Below, piece after piece: positions 46,041 to 53,733 of a stretch of DNA of 64,000 nucleotides. Source of the stretch: a bacterium (GTDB lineage Bacteria; Bacillota; Clostridia; Lachnospirales; Lachnospiraceae); the NCBI GenBank assembly GCA_023663725.1, contig JAMPGX010000016.1, positions 1-64,000 on the forward strand, given 5' to 3'. A program made the translations under genes and the position numbers. Below the pieces are notes generated by a model. That model was given only the letters and a program-made list of their open reading frames with translations. It was not told where the DNA came from and searched no databases. Each line of letters starts with the position of its first letter. Within the stretch, counting starts at the first letter, position 1.

Positions 46041-46075
46041 AACCCTGCCATATCATAGGAAATGGCAGGGTTTCT
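46041..46075. terminator. Terminator between the flagellar operon and the divergent-end regulator gene
   Basis: AACCCTGCCAT (46041-46051) pairs with ATGGCAGGGTT (46062-46072). T residues flank the right arm; it could serve both convergent genes. Confidence 0.75.
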
Positions 46076-46105
46076 TGCGCGCTTTGTGTTGTACCCAGCG
46101 AGAGA

Positions 46106-47026
46106 TTAACGAAGCTCTTCTGACAGGGTGGCAATGGCCGTTTGGAGCTCTCCAGCTTCAGATATGGGATGCTCCTCCAGATAGCCGATGATGTAGTCCA
46201 ACCGGTTGATCGGTGTTCCGGCGGAGACAAGACCGGCCAATACATGCTGTAGCATCGCCAGACTGACCTTCTGTGGAACGATATTGTCTACGGCTGCCGG
46301 ATAGCGGCGCCACACCAGATTGACCAGATCAGCAGTGATCTGGCGGTTCAGAATCTGGTCATAATTGTGCAGAATAGTCTCTGCCAGATGTGTTATGATG
46401 CAGTCCATGGCGGAGAATTCGATACAGCCCTCCGGCGGCACAGCCTGTTTTTCCATCCATTTTCCCTCCGGCCAGACTGCACGCCACTCAGCCGCGGGAA
46501 GCAGCTCCTCCCGCACATAGAAATATTTGGGATATTCGGATTCGCTCTGGGCGGCAATCGTTCTTCCGTTCAGCAGTATTCGGTATTCCTGATCTCCCAG
46601 GTTCAGACAGTCCCGCAGTCGTATGATGGGGACCATGATTCCCATCGTGTCCGCCAATCTCACTCGCATCTGATGAATCTTCTCGTAATGGTCGGCATTT
46701 TCTTCGATCAGCATCTCAACCAGATTCTTGCCGACCTCCAGTGTCAGAACATCCTTTTGCAGCGCATTCTCTACTTCCGTCTGTCTCTGAACAGACTCCT
46801 GGTCGCACTGGGAGATGGAAGAAGCCTGGTGACTCAGCAGATAGTCCGTAGTGCAGTCCATCAGTTGAGCGATAGAGCGGATCATCTCCGCATCGGGCAG
46901 ACTGGCGCCAGTCTCCCACTTTGACACTGCCTGGGATGTAACCCCCAGTTTTTCAGCAATTTTCTGCTGTGTGTAGCCACGGTCCTGACGAAGTCGTTCA
47001 AATCGTTCCGCAAATTCTGAAAGCAT
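46106..47026 (-). CDS. XRE-type HTH regulator fused to an FlhA C-terminal (FHIPEP)-like domain
   Basis: The 306-residue protein has an HTH_3 domain (residues ~8-63: GYTQQKIAEKLGVTSQAVSK, WETGASLPDAEMIRSIAQLM). From about 95 to 290 it closely resembles the cytoplasmic domain of the flagellar export protein FlhA. Stretches supporting this are LTLEVGKNLVEMLIEE, HYEKIHQMRVRLADTMGIMV, PIIRLRDCLNLGDQEYRI, LLNG, ITHLAETILHNYDQILNRQI, RYPAAVDNIVPQKVSLAMLQ, HVLAGLVSAGTPINRLDYII. In FlhA the equivalents are the VVPPIRIRDN, EYxIKIKG, ATHLxEVIKKHAHELLGRQ and LVP-LS-QKVLQNLL-VPIRDL motifs. No transmembrane part is present, so it is a soluble DNA-binding protein. AGGAGG fixes the start at 47026; the longer frame is non-coding. 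It converges on the flagellar late operon. Confidence 0.85.
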   Translation of the reverse strand: MLSEFAERFERLRQDRGYTQQKIAEKLGVTSQAVSKWETGASLPDAEMIRSIAQLMDCTTDYLLSHQASSISQCDQESVQRQTEVENALQKDVLTLEVGKNLVEMLIEENADHYEKIHQMRVRLADTMGIMVPIIRLRDCLNLGDQEYRILLNGRTIAAQSESEYPKYFYVREELLPAAEWRAVWPEGKWMEKQAVPPEGCIEFSAMDCIITHLAETILHNYDQILNRQITADLVNLVWRRYPAAVDNIVPQKVSLAMLQHVLAGLVSAGTPINRLDYIIGYLEEHPISEAGELQTAIATLSEELR

Positions 47027-47112
47027 ATGATTTTCCTCCTGTGATAAGATGTAGTGAATTAGTCTGTTCCCCTTTACACAGATAGAATAACACAAAAACG
47101 GCGCAAATGCCA

Positions 47113-47165
47113 CCAACTGTTGAGATGATATCAACACAACTGATAGTTGTGACAAATATAGTTGG
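47113..47165. promoter_or_regulatory. Nested palindromes between the HTH-FlhA_C gene and the GH25 gene
   Basis: CACAACTgatAGTTGTG (47135-47151) is a perfect 7-bp dyad. Outside it, CCAACT (47113-47118) mirrors AGTTGG (47160-47165), and GTTGAGATGATATCAAC forms a third partial dyad. These are candidate operators for the adjacent HTH protein, just upstream of both genes. Confidence 0.5.
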
Positions 47166-47186
47166 AAAACACTAAACCAGCAGTTC

Positions 47187-47215
47187 TTGACAGTGAAGGG
47201 ACTTTTGCGTATAGT
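47187..47215 (+). promoter_or_regulatory. Sigma-A promoter for the GH25 gene
   Basis: TTGACA (47187-47192), a 17-bp spacer and TATAGT (47210-47215), 81 bp before the start codon. Confidence 0.7.
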
Positions 47216-47295
47216 AAATGTGACAGGAAAAGCTTGCATAATTTGGGAATACTATTGACAATAGGCGACAGGCAGTGGAATAGGAGTATAAAGAG

Positions 47296-48822
47296 ATGGA
47301 TTTTGATGAAAATCGGGATGAAACAGGTAGGGAGCCGTACAGATGGATCAAGCTGATTCCGTTTGCAGTGGCGGTCGTCTTTATTGTGATCATACTGGTG
47401 GTGATGGTTCTGCGGAACCGGATGGACAGAGAGCACAATGGGATAGGCGAGGATAACGTAAATAGTTCGACAGAGGGGACGCAGCAGAATGTCTTGGGAA
47501 CAGAGGGAGATGAGACGATAGAAGTCCGAGATCCTCAGGAAACAATGTCGCAGGAACAGGGCAGTCAGGTGGATGTGAGGCAATTGCTGACTTCCGATCG
47601 GGTGCGGGAAGAGGAACGAACAACTGTGGGAATTGATGTTTCACGGTATCAGGGGACGATAGACTGGAGCCAGGTGGCGGATTCCGGGGTTGATTTTGCG
47701 ATGATCAGAGTCGGATACCGAAGTGCAGACGAAGACAGGGGCATCTACGCCGACAGTAACGCCCGTTATAATATGCAGGAGGCTCAGGCTGCGGGGATAC
47801 AGGTGGGTGTGTACTTTTTTTCCACGGCGGCCAGCGAGGAGGAGGCGCGGGAGGAGGCTCTGTGGGTGGCGGAGTACATCGCGCAGTATCAGATCACATA
47901 CCCTGTGGCCTTTGACTGTGAAGGGTATGAGCAGGAGGGCAGTCTGCTGTATGAGTTGGGAAATGAAAAGAGGACAGATATCGCCATTGCCTTTATGCAG
48001 GAGATATATGACAAAGGGTATACGCCGATGTTCTATGGCTCCAGCTATGCCATGACGGGCAGCAGGCATTGGAATATGGACAGGATCGAGCAGAGCTACA
48101 AGGTCTGGGTGTCCCAGTATCCGGCATTGCCTTATCCACAGACGGAGCAGTCCTCCTATGAAGGTTTTCATGCTATGTGGCAGTATACCAATCAGGGAAG
48201 TGTGCCTGGAATCTCACAGCCTGTGGATGTAAATGTGGCTTATTTTGGATATGAGGGTGCGGCGGAGGCTCTGGATGGGCAGGCTCCGGATCAGGCCCAG
48301 GCTGATGTGGAAGCCCTGATGAATTTTCAGGAGGTGGATGAGATGGTGACGGCCAAGGAGTCCACCAATCTGCGGGACATTCCCAGCCAGGGGGAGGACA
48401 GTACAGTGCTGTGGACGCTGCAAAACGGGGACAGTGCGCGGCGCACCGGCGTCAGTGACAGCGGCTGGTCTCGGCTGGTCTATCAGGACCGCGTATGTTA
48501 TGCAGTGACGAACTTGTTGACTACAGACCTGTCTCCCAATGTGCCACAGCCAACGCCGACACCGGAGGAGGACGGCATCAAGACCCAATTTACGTCCTGC
48601 AACGAGTTGATGACTGCCAAGATTGAGACAAATCTGCGGGCGCTGCCGAGCGTGACCAATCCGGAGGCGGTGGTGGTGGCGACGATCCGCTATGGGGATG
48701 TAGTGGTGCGCACGGGAATCAATACAGACCTTGGGTGGTCTCGGGTGGAGTATGAGGGACAGGTGCTCTATTGTGTGAGCAGTTATCTGACGTCGGAGGT
48801 GGAGTCAGAGCAGGCGCAGTGA
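47296..48822 (+). CDS. Membrane-anchored GH25 lysozyme with two SH3-like domains
   Basis: The 508-residue protein has a short cytoplasmic tail, one membrane segment (residues ~18-39, IPFAVAVVFIVIILVVMV), and a Ser/Glu/Gln-rich spacer. The glycoside hydrolase family 25 muramidase domain (~110-300) has GIDVSRYQGTIDWSQV with the first catalytic Asp, VGVYFFSTAA, and PVAFDCEGYE with the Asp/Glu pair. Two SH3b modules follow (near 350-410 and 440-505: TAKESTNLRDIP, TAKIETNLRALPS). It would cut peptidoglycan beta-1,4 bonds outside the membrane. AGGAGT precedes the ATG. Confidence 0.92.
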   Translation: MDFDENRDETGREPYRWIKLIPFAVAVVFIVIILVVMVLRNRMDREHNGIGEDNVNSSTEGTQQNVLGTEGDETIEVRDPQETMSQEQGSQVDVRQLLTSDRVREEERTTVGIDVSRYQGTIDWSQVADSGVDFAMIRVGYRSADEDRGIYADSNARYNMQEAQAAGIQVGVYFFSTAASEEEAREEALWVAEYIAQYQITYPVAFDCEGYEQEGSLLYELGNEKRTDIAIAFMQEIYDKGYTPMFYGSSYAMTGSRHWNMDRIEQSYKVWVSQYPALPYPQTEQSSYEGFHAMWQYTNQGSVPGISQPVDVNVAYFGYEGAAEALDGQAPDQAQADVEALMNFQEVDEMVTAKESTNLRDIPSQGEDSTVLWTLQNGDSARRTGVSDSGWSRLVYQDRVCYAVTNLLTTDLSPNVPQPTPTPEEDGIKTQFTSCNELMTAKIETNLRALPSVTNPEAVVVATIRYGDVVVRTGINTDLGWSRVEYEGQVLYCVSSYLTSEVESEQAQ

Positions 48823-48868
48823 TAGGTTTTGCAATCGCCTATGACTGAGACAGAATGTGAGGAGACAG

Positions 48869-49351
48869 ATGAAGAGGAATCTGACTACACTGTGCTATAT
48901 CGAGCGGGACGGAGCTTATCTGATGCTGCACAGGGTGAAAAAGGAGCGGGATATCAATAAGGATAAATGGATTGGCGTGGGCGGCCATTTTGAGGAGGAC
49001 GAATCGCCGGAGGAATGTCTGCTGCGGGAAGTGGAGGAGGAGACGGGGCTTGTCCTGACGGACTATCGGCTGCGGGGAGTCATCACCTTCACGACCGACA
49101 GTTACCCGACGGAGTATATGTTTCTGTATACGGCGGAAGGATATACAGGGACAATGCACGCTTGCGAAGAGGGAGAGCTGGAGTGGGTGCCTAAGGCAGA
49201 GGTAGAGAGGCTGCCCATCTGGGAGGGCGATAAGATATTTTTCCGGCTTCTGGAGGAACGGCGGGAATTTTTCTCCCTAAAGCTTCGATACGAGGGGGAG
49301 ACTTTGGCGGAGGCCGTGCTGGACGGAAGAAAAATAATAAAAAGTGCTTGA
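48869..49351 (+). CDS. Nudix hydrolase (MutT/8-oxo-dGTP diphosphatase type)
   Basis: The 160-residue protein carries a full Nudix box: GGHFEEDESPEECLLREVEEETGL (split: GGHFEEDESPEECLL, REVEEETGL), which binds Mg2+ and hydrolyses nucleoside diphosphate derivatives. The opening LTTLCYIERDGAYLMLHRVKKERDINKDKW is typical of the MTH1/8-oxo-dGTP group, but substrate cannot be fixed. The start at 48869 follows GTGAGGAG. Its last bases overlap the -35 of the MerR-type promoter. Confidence 0.9.
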   Translation: MKRNLTTLCYIERDGAYLMLHRVKKERDINKDKWIGVGGHFEEDESPEECLLREVEEETGLVLTDYRLRGVITFTTDSYPTEYMFLYTAEGYTGTMHACEEGELEWVPKAEVERLPIWEGDKIFFRLLEERREFFSLKLRYEGETLAEAVLDGRKIIKSA

Positions 49352-49378
49352 CCTTCCACCTGGTGGAAGCTGTATAAA
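49348..49378 (+). promoter_or_regulatory. MerR-type promoter/operator with 19-bp spacer
   Basis: TTGACC (49348-49353) and TATAAA (49373-49378) are separated by 19 bp, the elongated spacer typical of MerR-activated promoters. The perfect dyad CTTCCACctgGTGGAAG (49353-49369) lies within the spacer, where a MerR dimer would bind and twist the DNA. Confidence 0.8.
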
Positions 49379-49417
49379 GGAGTCATCAGACAGAACGGAA
49401 AGGAAAATCCACGGGCC

Positions 49418-50059
49418 ATGAAGATCAAACAAGTGGAGGAGCTGGTGGATATCACCCGCAAAAATATTCGTTTTTATGAGGAGCAGGGCCTGCTCAGTGT
49501 GGGACGCTCGGAAAACGGTTATCGGGAATACGGGACGGAGGATGTGCGACGGTTAAAGCAGATTCGTCTGCTGCGCAGGTTATCAGTTCCCATTGAGGAT
49601 ATCAAGCGACTTTTTGATGGAAGACGTACGCTGGAGGATGTTCTGGAGCGTCAACAGGCACGCCTGGAGCGTCAGCGGGAGAGTCTCCACAGGACACAGC
49701 TGTTCTGTAAGCTGTTATTGGAGGATAGTGTTTGCCTGGAGACGTTGGACGTGGATGGCTTGCTGGAACAGATGGATAAGCTGGAGCGGGAAGGGGTGAT
49801 GTTTATGGATGAGACGCACAGAGATATCCATAGAAAAAAGCAGAGAGGAGCCATACTGGGCGCAGGAGTGATGCTGATCCTGACGCTGGCGCCGCTGGGT
49901 ATCATCTTCGGCGTCACGAGGTTAGCCCGCATTCCTCTGTGGGCTTTGCTACTTTTTCTGGGAGTTACAACTGTGGTTTGTATCGGGATAGTGGTTGCAT
50001 TGATGATTAGGATTAAGGAGATTAGAGGAGGAGAAGAGGATGAAGCTTCTAAGTATTGA
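49418..50059 (+). CDS. MerR family regulator with C-terminal membrane segments
   Basis: The 213-residue protein has an N-terminal MerR winged helix (IKQVEELVDITRKNIRFYEE, QGLLSVGRSENGYREY) and a dimerisation coiled coil (~75-120). Unusually, it carries two hydrophobic segments at ~143-170 and ~175-198. It is therefore probably tethered to the membrane, with DNA binding in the cytoplasm, and may sense membrane or envelope stress rather than a soluble ligand. The upstream promoter has the MerR-type spacer, suggesting autoregulation. It overlaps the YbjQ-like gene by 20 bp. Confidence 0.88.
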   Translation: MKIKQVEELVDITRKNIRFYEEQGLLSVGRSENGYREYGTEDVRRLKQIRLLRRLSVPIEDIKRLFDGRRTLEDVLERQQARLERQRESLHRTQLFCKLLLEDSVCLETLDVDGLLEQMDKLEREGVMFMDETHRDIHRKKQRGAILGAGVMLILTLAPLGIIFGVTRLARIPLWALLLFLGVTTVVCIGIVVALMIRIKEIRGGEEDEASKY

Positions 50060-50354
50060 ATATATTCCAGGGCAGGAGATCGAGGCGCTGGGAATGGTGA
50101 AGGGAACGGTCGTGCAGACTAAAAATATCGGGCGAGATTTTATGGCGGGCATGAAAACACTGGTCGGCGGTGAGATCGTGGGCTATACGGAGATGTTGAA
50201 CGAGGCCAGGCAGATCGCCGTGAAGCGCATGGTGGATGAGGCCAGGGAGCTGGAGGCTGACGCGATAATCGGCATTAAATATGGGGCGTCCCAGGTCATG
50301 AGCGGAGCTGCCGAGGTTATCGCCTATGGCACTGCCGTGAAATATAAAGCGTAA
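50040..50354 (+). CDS. YbjQ/UPF0145 family protein (putative heavy-metal-binding domain)
   Basis: The 104-residue protein matches the YbjQ (DUF74) family, which forms pentamers; the heavy-metal-binding name is a database label without firm proof. Visible features are VKGTVVQTKNIGRDFMAGMKTLVGGEIVGYTEM, with the family's NIGRD and KTLVGGE motifs, then EARQIAVKRMVDEARELEADAIIGIKY. GAGGAGGAG precedes the ATG. Overlap with the MerR gene implies cotranscription and control by it. Confidence 0.88.
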   Translation: MKLLSIEYIPGQEIEALGMVKGTVVQTKNIGRDFMAGMKTLVGGEIVGYTEMLNEARQIAVKRMVDEARELEADAIIGIKYGASQVMSGAAEVIAYGTAVKYKA

Positions 50355-50396
50355 ACCATAGTGTAAACAGTTCTGTCTGAGGAAGGAAAAGAGGAT

Positions 50397-51233
50397 ATGA
50401 TGGATAATATTACAATTCCCAATGTCGCGGTTGCCAGCATGATTGGCATGGCCGTATCTCTGATTGTGTCTATGGGCTTACCCATAGCATTGTGTATCAT
50501 TGTCTGTAAGAAGACCAGGGCCAGGATATCCAGCTTTTTTATCGGCGCCGCGACCTTTGTCCTGTTCGCAATGATTCTGGAGAGTCTTTTGCATCAGGTG
50601 GTATTGGGCTCCACTGGTAAGGCGATCAGCGGCAATATCTGGCTCTATGCGCTGTATGGCGGGCTGGCAGCCGGTATATTTGAGGAGACGGGGCGTTATC
50701 TGGCCATGAAGCTATGTATGAAGAAGACGCTGGATAAACCCAACGCTATCCTGTATGGCGTGGGACATGGCGGAATTGAAGCGATCCTGCTCATCGGGCT
50801 GACCTATGTGAACAATCTGGTCATTGCCGTGATGATCAACAGCGGCCAGGCGCCGATGCTGTTAGCCGCATACGGCTCGAATGACACGCTCTACCAGCAG
50901 GCGCAGGCGCAGCTCATGGCTATCGCCACCGCACCGTCCTGGCAGTTCTACATGGCCGGTCTGGAGCGCGTGTCCGCGATAGTGTTTCATATCTGTGCCT
51001 CCTACATGGTGTATCTCGCAGTCAAAGAGAAGAAGCTGCCGTACTATCTGCTGGCCATTCTGTTGCATTTTCTGATGGATGCTCTGGTGGTAGTGGCGGC
51101 GAATTATCTGCCTATTATATATGTAGAGATATTCCTGCTGCTGTTTTCCGGCGTATTTGGCTATATCGTCTGGCGTATGTACCACCGCAGTAGCACTACT
51201 GTGACGGAGGCGGAATCCGCTCGTGAAGCGTAA
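50397..51233 (+). CDS. YhfC family intramembrane metalloprotease
   Basis: The 278-residue protein has about seven hydrophobic segments. It contains the family motifs FEETGRYLAMK (EExxRY, residues ~98-108), YGVGHGGIEAIL (~120-131) and LLHFLMDALVV (~221-231), which together form a CPBP/YhfC-type metal site in the membrane. Substrate unknown. GAAGGAAAAGAGG precedes the two adjacent ATGs, and I used the first. It may belong to the MerR-YbjQ unit. Its last ~25 bp reappear at 53166-53195 as the junction of the downstream tandem duplication. Confidence 0.88.
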   Translation: MMDNITIPNVAVASMIGMAVSLIVSMGLPIALCIIVCKKTRARISSFFIGAATFVLFAMILESLLHQVVLGSTGKAISGNIWLYALYGGLAAGIFEETGRYLAMKLCMKKTLDKPNAILYGVGHGGIEAILLIGLTYVNNLVIAVMINSGQAPMLLAAYGSNDTLYQQAQAQLMAIATAPSWQFYMAGLERVSAIVFHICASYMVYLAVKEKKLPYYLLAILLHFLMDALVVVAANYLPIIYVEIFLLLFSGVFGYIVWRMYHRSSTTVTEAESAREA

Positions 51234-51273
51234 TATACGAAAATCCGTTTTCAATCTGTTGCAAAAATAAGCA

Positions 51274-51302
51274 TTGACAATATCACGAAGACGAGGTATT
51301 AT
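51274..51302 (+). promoter_or_regulatory. Sigma-A promoter of duplication unit 1
   Basis: TTGACA (51274-51279), a 17-bp spacer and TATTAT (51297-51302). Confidence 0.75.
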
Positions 51303-51340
51303 GCAATTAGAATAAATACATCTCAAAGAGGGATAATTGT

Positions 51341-51637
51341 ATGAAGCACAAGGTGCTAGGAGTGATTTCCTGTGTAATGTTGTCAGCGATGCTGATGGCT
51401 GAGGTGGCGCTTCCTACACAGGCGGCGGTGAACGCATGCGAGACACATGTCGTTAATAATGGAACAAAGAAAGTGTTAGGTTATCCGAATGCGGATTATA
51501 CATGCCATCAGGTAAAGGCAAGTATTGCGGGGATATGTAGTGAATGCAAGAATCCTGTTACTGTGATAATTACATATACCGAGCCGCATACTCTTCAGCA
51601 AAATGGAGTATGTGTGTGCGGGTATAAACCGCACTGA
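51341..51637 (+). CDS. Small secreted six-cysteine protein, copy 1
   Basis: The 98-residue precursor has a clear signal peptide (KVLGVISCVMLSAMLMAEVA, cleavage likely after PTQAA), leaving a mature domain of about 70 residues. The mature part has six cysteines: NAC, TCHQV, GICSEC and VCVCGYKPH. Spacing (C-x-CGY and C-x2-C) could bind zinc or form disulfides. I know no family function. A 97-residue paralogue at 53299 keeps all six Cys and the ends CHQV and CGYxPH. A ribosome site GAGGGA precedes the ATG. A terminator hairpin separates it from the lipoprotein gene. Confidence 0.7.
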   Translation: MKHKVLGVISCVMLSAMLMAEVALPTQAAVNACETHVVNNGTKKVLGYPNADYTCHQVKASIAGICSECKNPVTVIITYTEPHTLQQNGVCVCGYKPH

Positions 51638-51672
51638 TAATGGATGTTACAGTAGTGGATGACAGTTTATGA

Positions 51673-51700
51673 GTCGGAGGGGGAGCCCTCCGACATTTTT
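51673..51700 (+). terminator. Terminator/attenuator hairpin in unit 1
   Basis: GTCGGAGGG (51673-51681) pairs with CCCTCCGAC (51686-51694), followed by ATTTTT. It lies between the small protein gene and the lipoprotein gene. Confidence 0.8.
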
Positions 51701-51740
51701 AGTATTGTAGTAGAAGCAGGAGAGAAGGGGAATAGATAGT

Positions 51741-53108
51741 ATGAATCAAAGGAGTCGGATAGTTATAATAGTGTTTCTTGTTGGCATGCTGCTTCTTGTG
51801 GGATGCGGTAGGGAGATAGAAGAAGGCAGAGAGCCATCGGAAGAAATAACGGTATCTGCGGACGAAGCGGTGGAAGAGCCGGAGAAGCATTTTCAGTATG
51901 ATGACCGCAAGCTGTACGGTTATATGTATGAGGGGATAGATGTGCCTGAGAAGGTCGTAAGCGAGGAGCAAGCCAGAGCGGAGGGGAGGGTTATCTTGAC
52001 CCTGCAGGAGTCCTTCGCAAGCAGTTGGTTGGCTGAATCGGTTAAAGGCTTTAACAGGCAGAGCACAGATTACTTCGTTAGTCTCCAGGAGAGCGGCTTT
52101 GCGGGACAATCAGGTGTTAAGGACCGGATGGCAGTGGAAATCATGGCGGGAAGAGGTCCGGATATGTTCACAGGAGATATGTTTGAAGTCAATGAAAGCA
52201 TTCTCAAGAAGGGGGTATTGGTGGACCTGGCGGCAGGGCTGGACGCTATGGGGATCACGGAGGAGGAGTACTTCCCTTCTGTCTGGGCGCTGCGGATGGG
52301 GGATGCAGTTTACGGGGTATGTCCTACAGCGTGGGTGGAGAGATACTGGATACTGGAATCCGTGTTGGGGAGCCGAGAGACACCGGATATAGAGACGCTG
52401 GTGGAGAAGCTCTATACCTATCCGGACCAGAAGGCGGTGTGGAGGCCTCATATAAAAGCTGGAAGAATATTGCAATATTATCTGTTGGGAGGTTCGGAGG
52501 ATCTGTGGGGGATGATCAACTGGGAGGAAGGGAAGTGCGATTTTTCAGGGGAGCTTTTTGCCAAGATGCTTGAGATAGCCAAACGCTATGCCGATCCGGA
52601 GGGAAAGAGTGAGGAGGGGATAATGGATTATTATTGTCCCACGAGCGATTTATATTCTATGGGGAGTGAGAAAGTGATCATTGATTTTCCCTTTGACGAT
52701 GGAAATTATCCTTATTACAGGCCATCTCATTCACTGATGTTGAACGCGAATTCTGATTCCGAGCATCAAAAGGGAGCCTGGGAGTTCTTGAAATATATTT
52801 TGGGAGAGGAGGGGCAGGGGTATTGCTCATCCTTCTCCCCAGCCAACAAGGAAATGTATAGAAGCTACTATCAGTGGCGACTGGATCAGATAGAAGCGGG
52901 AGTATCGGATTCTATACTGACCAAGGAGAGGGTGGAGGAAGGCTTCGCCAGCGCGGAACAGGCTCGTTACTTCCCAGTGCGCACCACCACAATACTGGAA
53001 ATCATCTGTGAGGAAGCCCAGTCCTTCACGGAGGGGGATAAGCCGCGGGAGGAGGTGTGCAAGCTGATCCAGAACAGGGTGCAGCTCTACCTGGATGAGA
53101 CAAGATAA
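51741..53108 (+). CDS. Extracellular solute-binding-like lipoprotein, copy 1
   Basis: The 455-residue protein has a lipoprotein signal (IVIIVFLVGMLLLVGC, lipobox LVGC). The mature part resembles family 1 extracellular solute-binding proteins: ESVKGFNRQSTDYFVSLQES (F-x-x-x-x-x-Y region), EIMAGRGPDMFTGDMFEVNE, and the C-terminal LMLNANSDSEHQKGAWEFLKYIL, like sugar-binding proteins. It should be anchored to the outside of the membrane. No permease or ATPase of an import type lies next to it, so it may work with a transporter elsewhere or in sensing. The start follows GAGAAGGGGA. Confidence 0.82.
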   Translation: MNQRSRIVIIVFLVGMLLLVGCGREIEEGREPSEEITVSADEAVEEPEKHFQYDDRKLYGYMYEGIDVPEKVVSEEQARAEGRVILTLQESFASSWLAESVKGFNRQSTDYFVSLQESGFAGQSGVKDRMAVEIMAGRGPDMFTGDMFEVNESILKKGVLVDLAAGLDAMGITEEEYFPSVWALRMGDAVYGVCPTAWVERYWILESVLGSRETPDIETLVEKLYTYPDQKAVWRPHIKAGRILQYYLLGGSEDLWGMINWEEGKCDFSGELFAKMLEIAKRYADPEGKSEEGIMDYYCPTSDLYSMGSEKVIIDFPFDDGNYPYYRPSHSLMLNANSDSEHQKGAWEFLKYILGEEGQGYCSSFSPANKEMYRSYYQWRLDQIEAGVSDSILTKERVEEGFASAEQARYFPVRTTTILEIICEEAQSFTEGDKPREEVCKLIQNRVQLYLDETR

Positions 53109-53233
53109 TAATTACCTTTAAATTACCAAAACAGGCGCTTGCATATTGACAGTCAAAAGCGTATAAAGGCGAAATCCGCTCGCAAAGCGTAATATGCGGC
53201 GAACCGTTTTTCCGCATACCGCAAAAATAAATA

Positions 53234-53262
53234 TTGACATTAACAAACGAGAGAGATATCAT
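53234..53262 (+). promoter_or_regulatory. Sigma-A promoter of duplication unit 2
   Basis: TTGACA (53234-53239), a 17-bp spacer and TATCAT (53257-53262), matching the unit 1 promoter position. Confidence 0.75.
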
Positions 53263-53298
53263 ATAATTAAAACAAAGATCCGAGAGGAGGGATAATAT

Positions 53299-53592
53299 AT
53301 GAAAAACAAGGTCTTAAGAGCGATTTCCTGTGTGATGTTGTCAGCGATGCTGGCGGTCGAGGTGGCGCTTCCTACGCAGGCGGCTGTGAACGCATGTCAG
53401 CATGTCATTAAAAATGGAACGACGCATATATTACGATATTTGAATGCGGATTATATATGTCATCAGGTTGAGGCGAGAGTTGAAGGGCCGTGTATTAAAT
53501 GTGGCCAATACGGTGCAGTGGTGAGTATATATACTGAGCCGCACAGCCCTGGGGCGAATGGAGTATGTCCTTGTGGGTACGAACCGCACTGA
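53299..53592 (+). CDS. Small secreted six-cysteine protein, copy 2
   Basis: The 97-residue precursor has the signal peptide KVLRAISCVMLSAMLAVEVA and a mature domain with six cysteines in the same places as copy 1: NACQHV, ICHQVEARV, PCIKCGQ and VCPCGYEPH. The signal peptide and Cys framework are strongly conserved while the loops differ, which suggests selection on fold and secretion. GAGGAGGG precedes the ATG. A terminator hairpin follows, as in unit 1. Confidence 0.7.
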   Translation: MKNKVLRAISCVMLSAMLAVEVALPTQAAVNACQHVIKNGTTHILRYLNADYICHQVEARVEGPCIKCGQYGAVVSIYTEPHSPGANGVCPCGYEPH

Positions 53593-53678
53593 CAACGGAT
53601 GTTAGTGAGTATACCATATAGAGAAGCAGGTTATAGGGCTCAGAACGAAGCAACGCCCTAGTGGATGACAGTTTGCGA

Positions 53679-53706
53679 GTCGGAGGGGGTTCCCTCCGAC
53701 ATTTTA
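53679..53706 (+). terminator. Terminator/attenuator hairpin in unit 2
   Basis: GTCGGAGGG (53679-53687) pairs with CCCTCCGAC (53692-53700), followed by ATTTTAT, in the same place as in unit 1. Confidence 0.75.
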
Positions 53707-53733
53707 TATTGTATTAGAAGGGGAGTGAATAGC

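Larger units (their letters stand above)
51208..53165 (+). repeat. Tandem duplication unit 1
   Basis: This ~1.96-kb unit holds a promoter, a small secreted protein gene, a hairpin terminator and a lipoprotein gene. It begins inside the 3' end of yhfC (GGCGGAATCCGCTCG) and is followed by unit 2, which begins with the near-identical GGCGAAATCCGCTCG. Confidence 0.75.
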
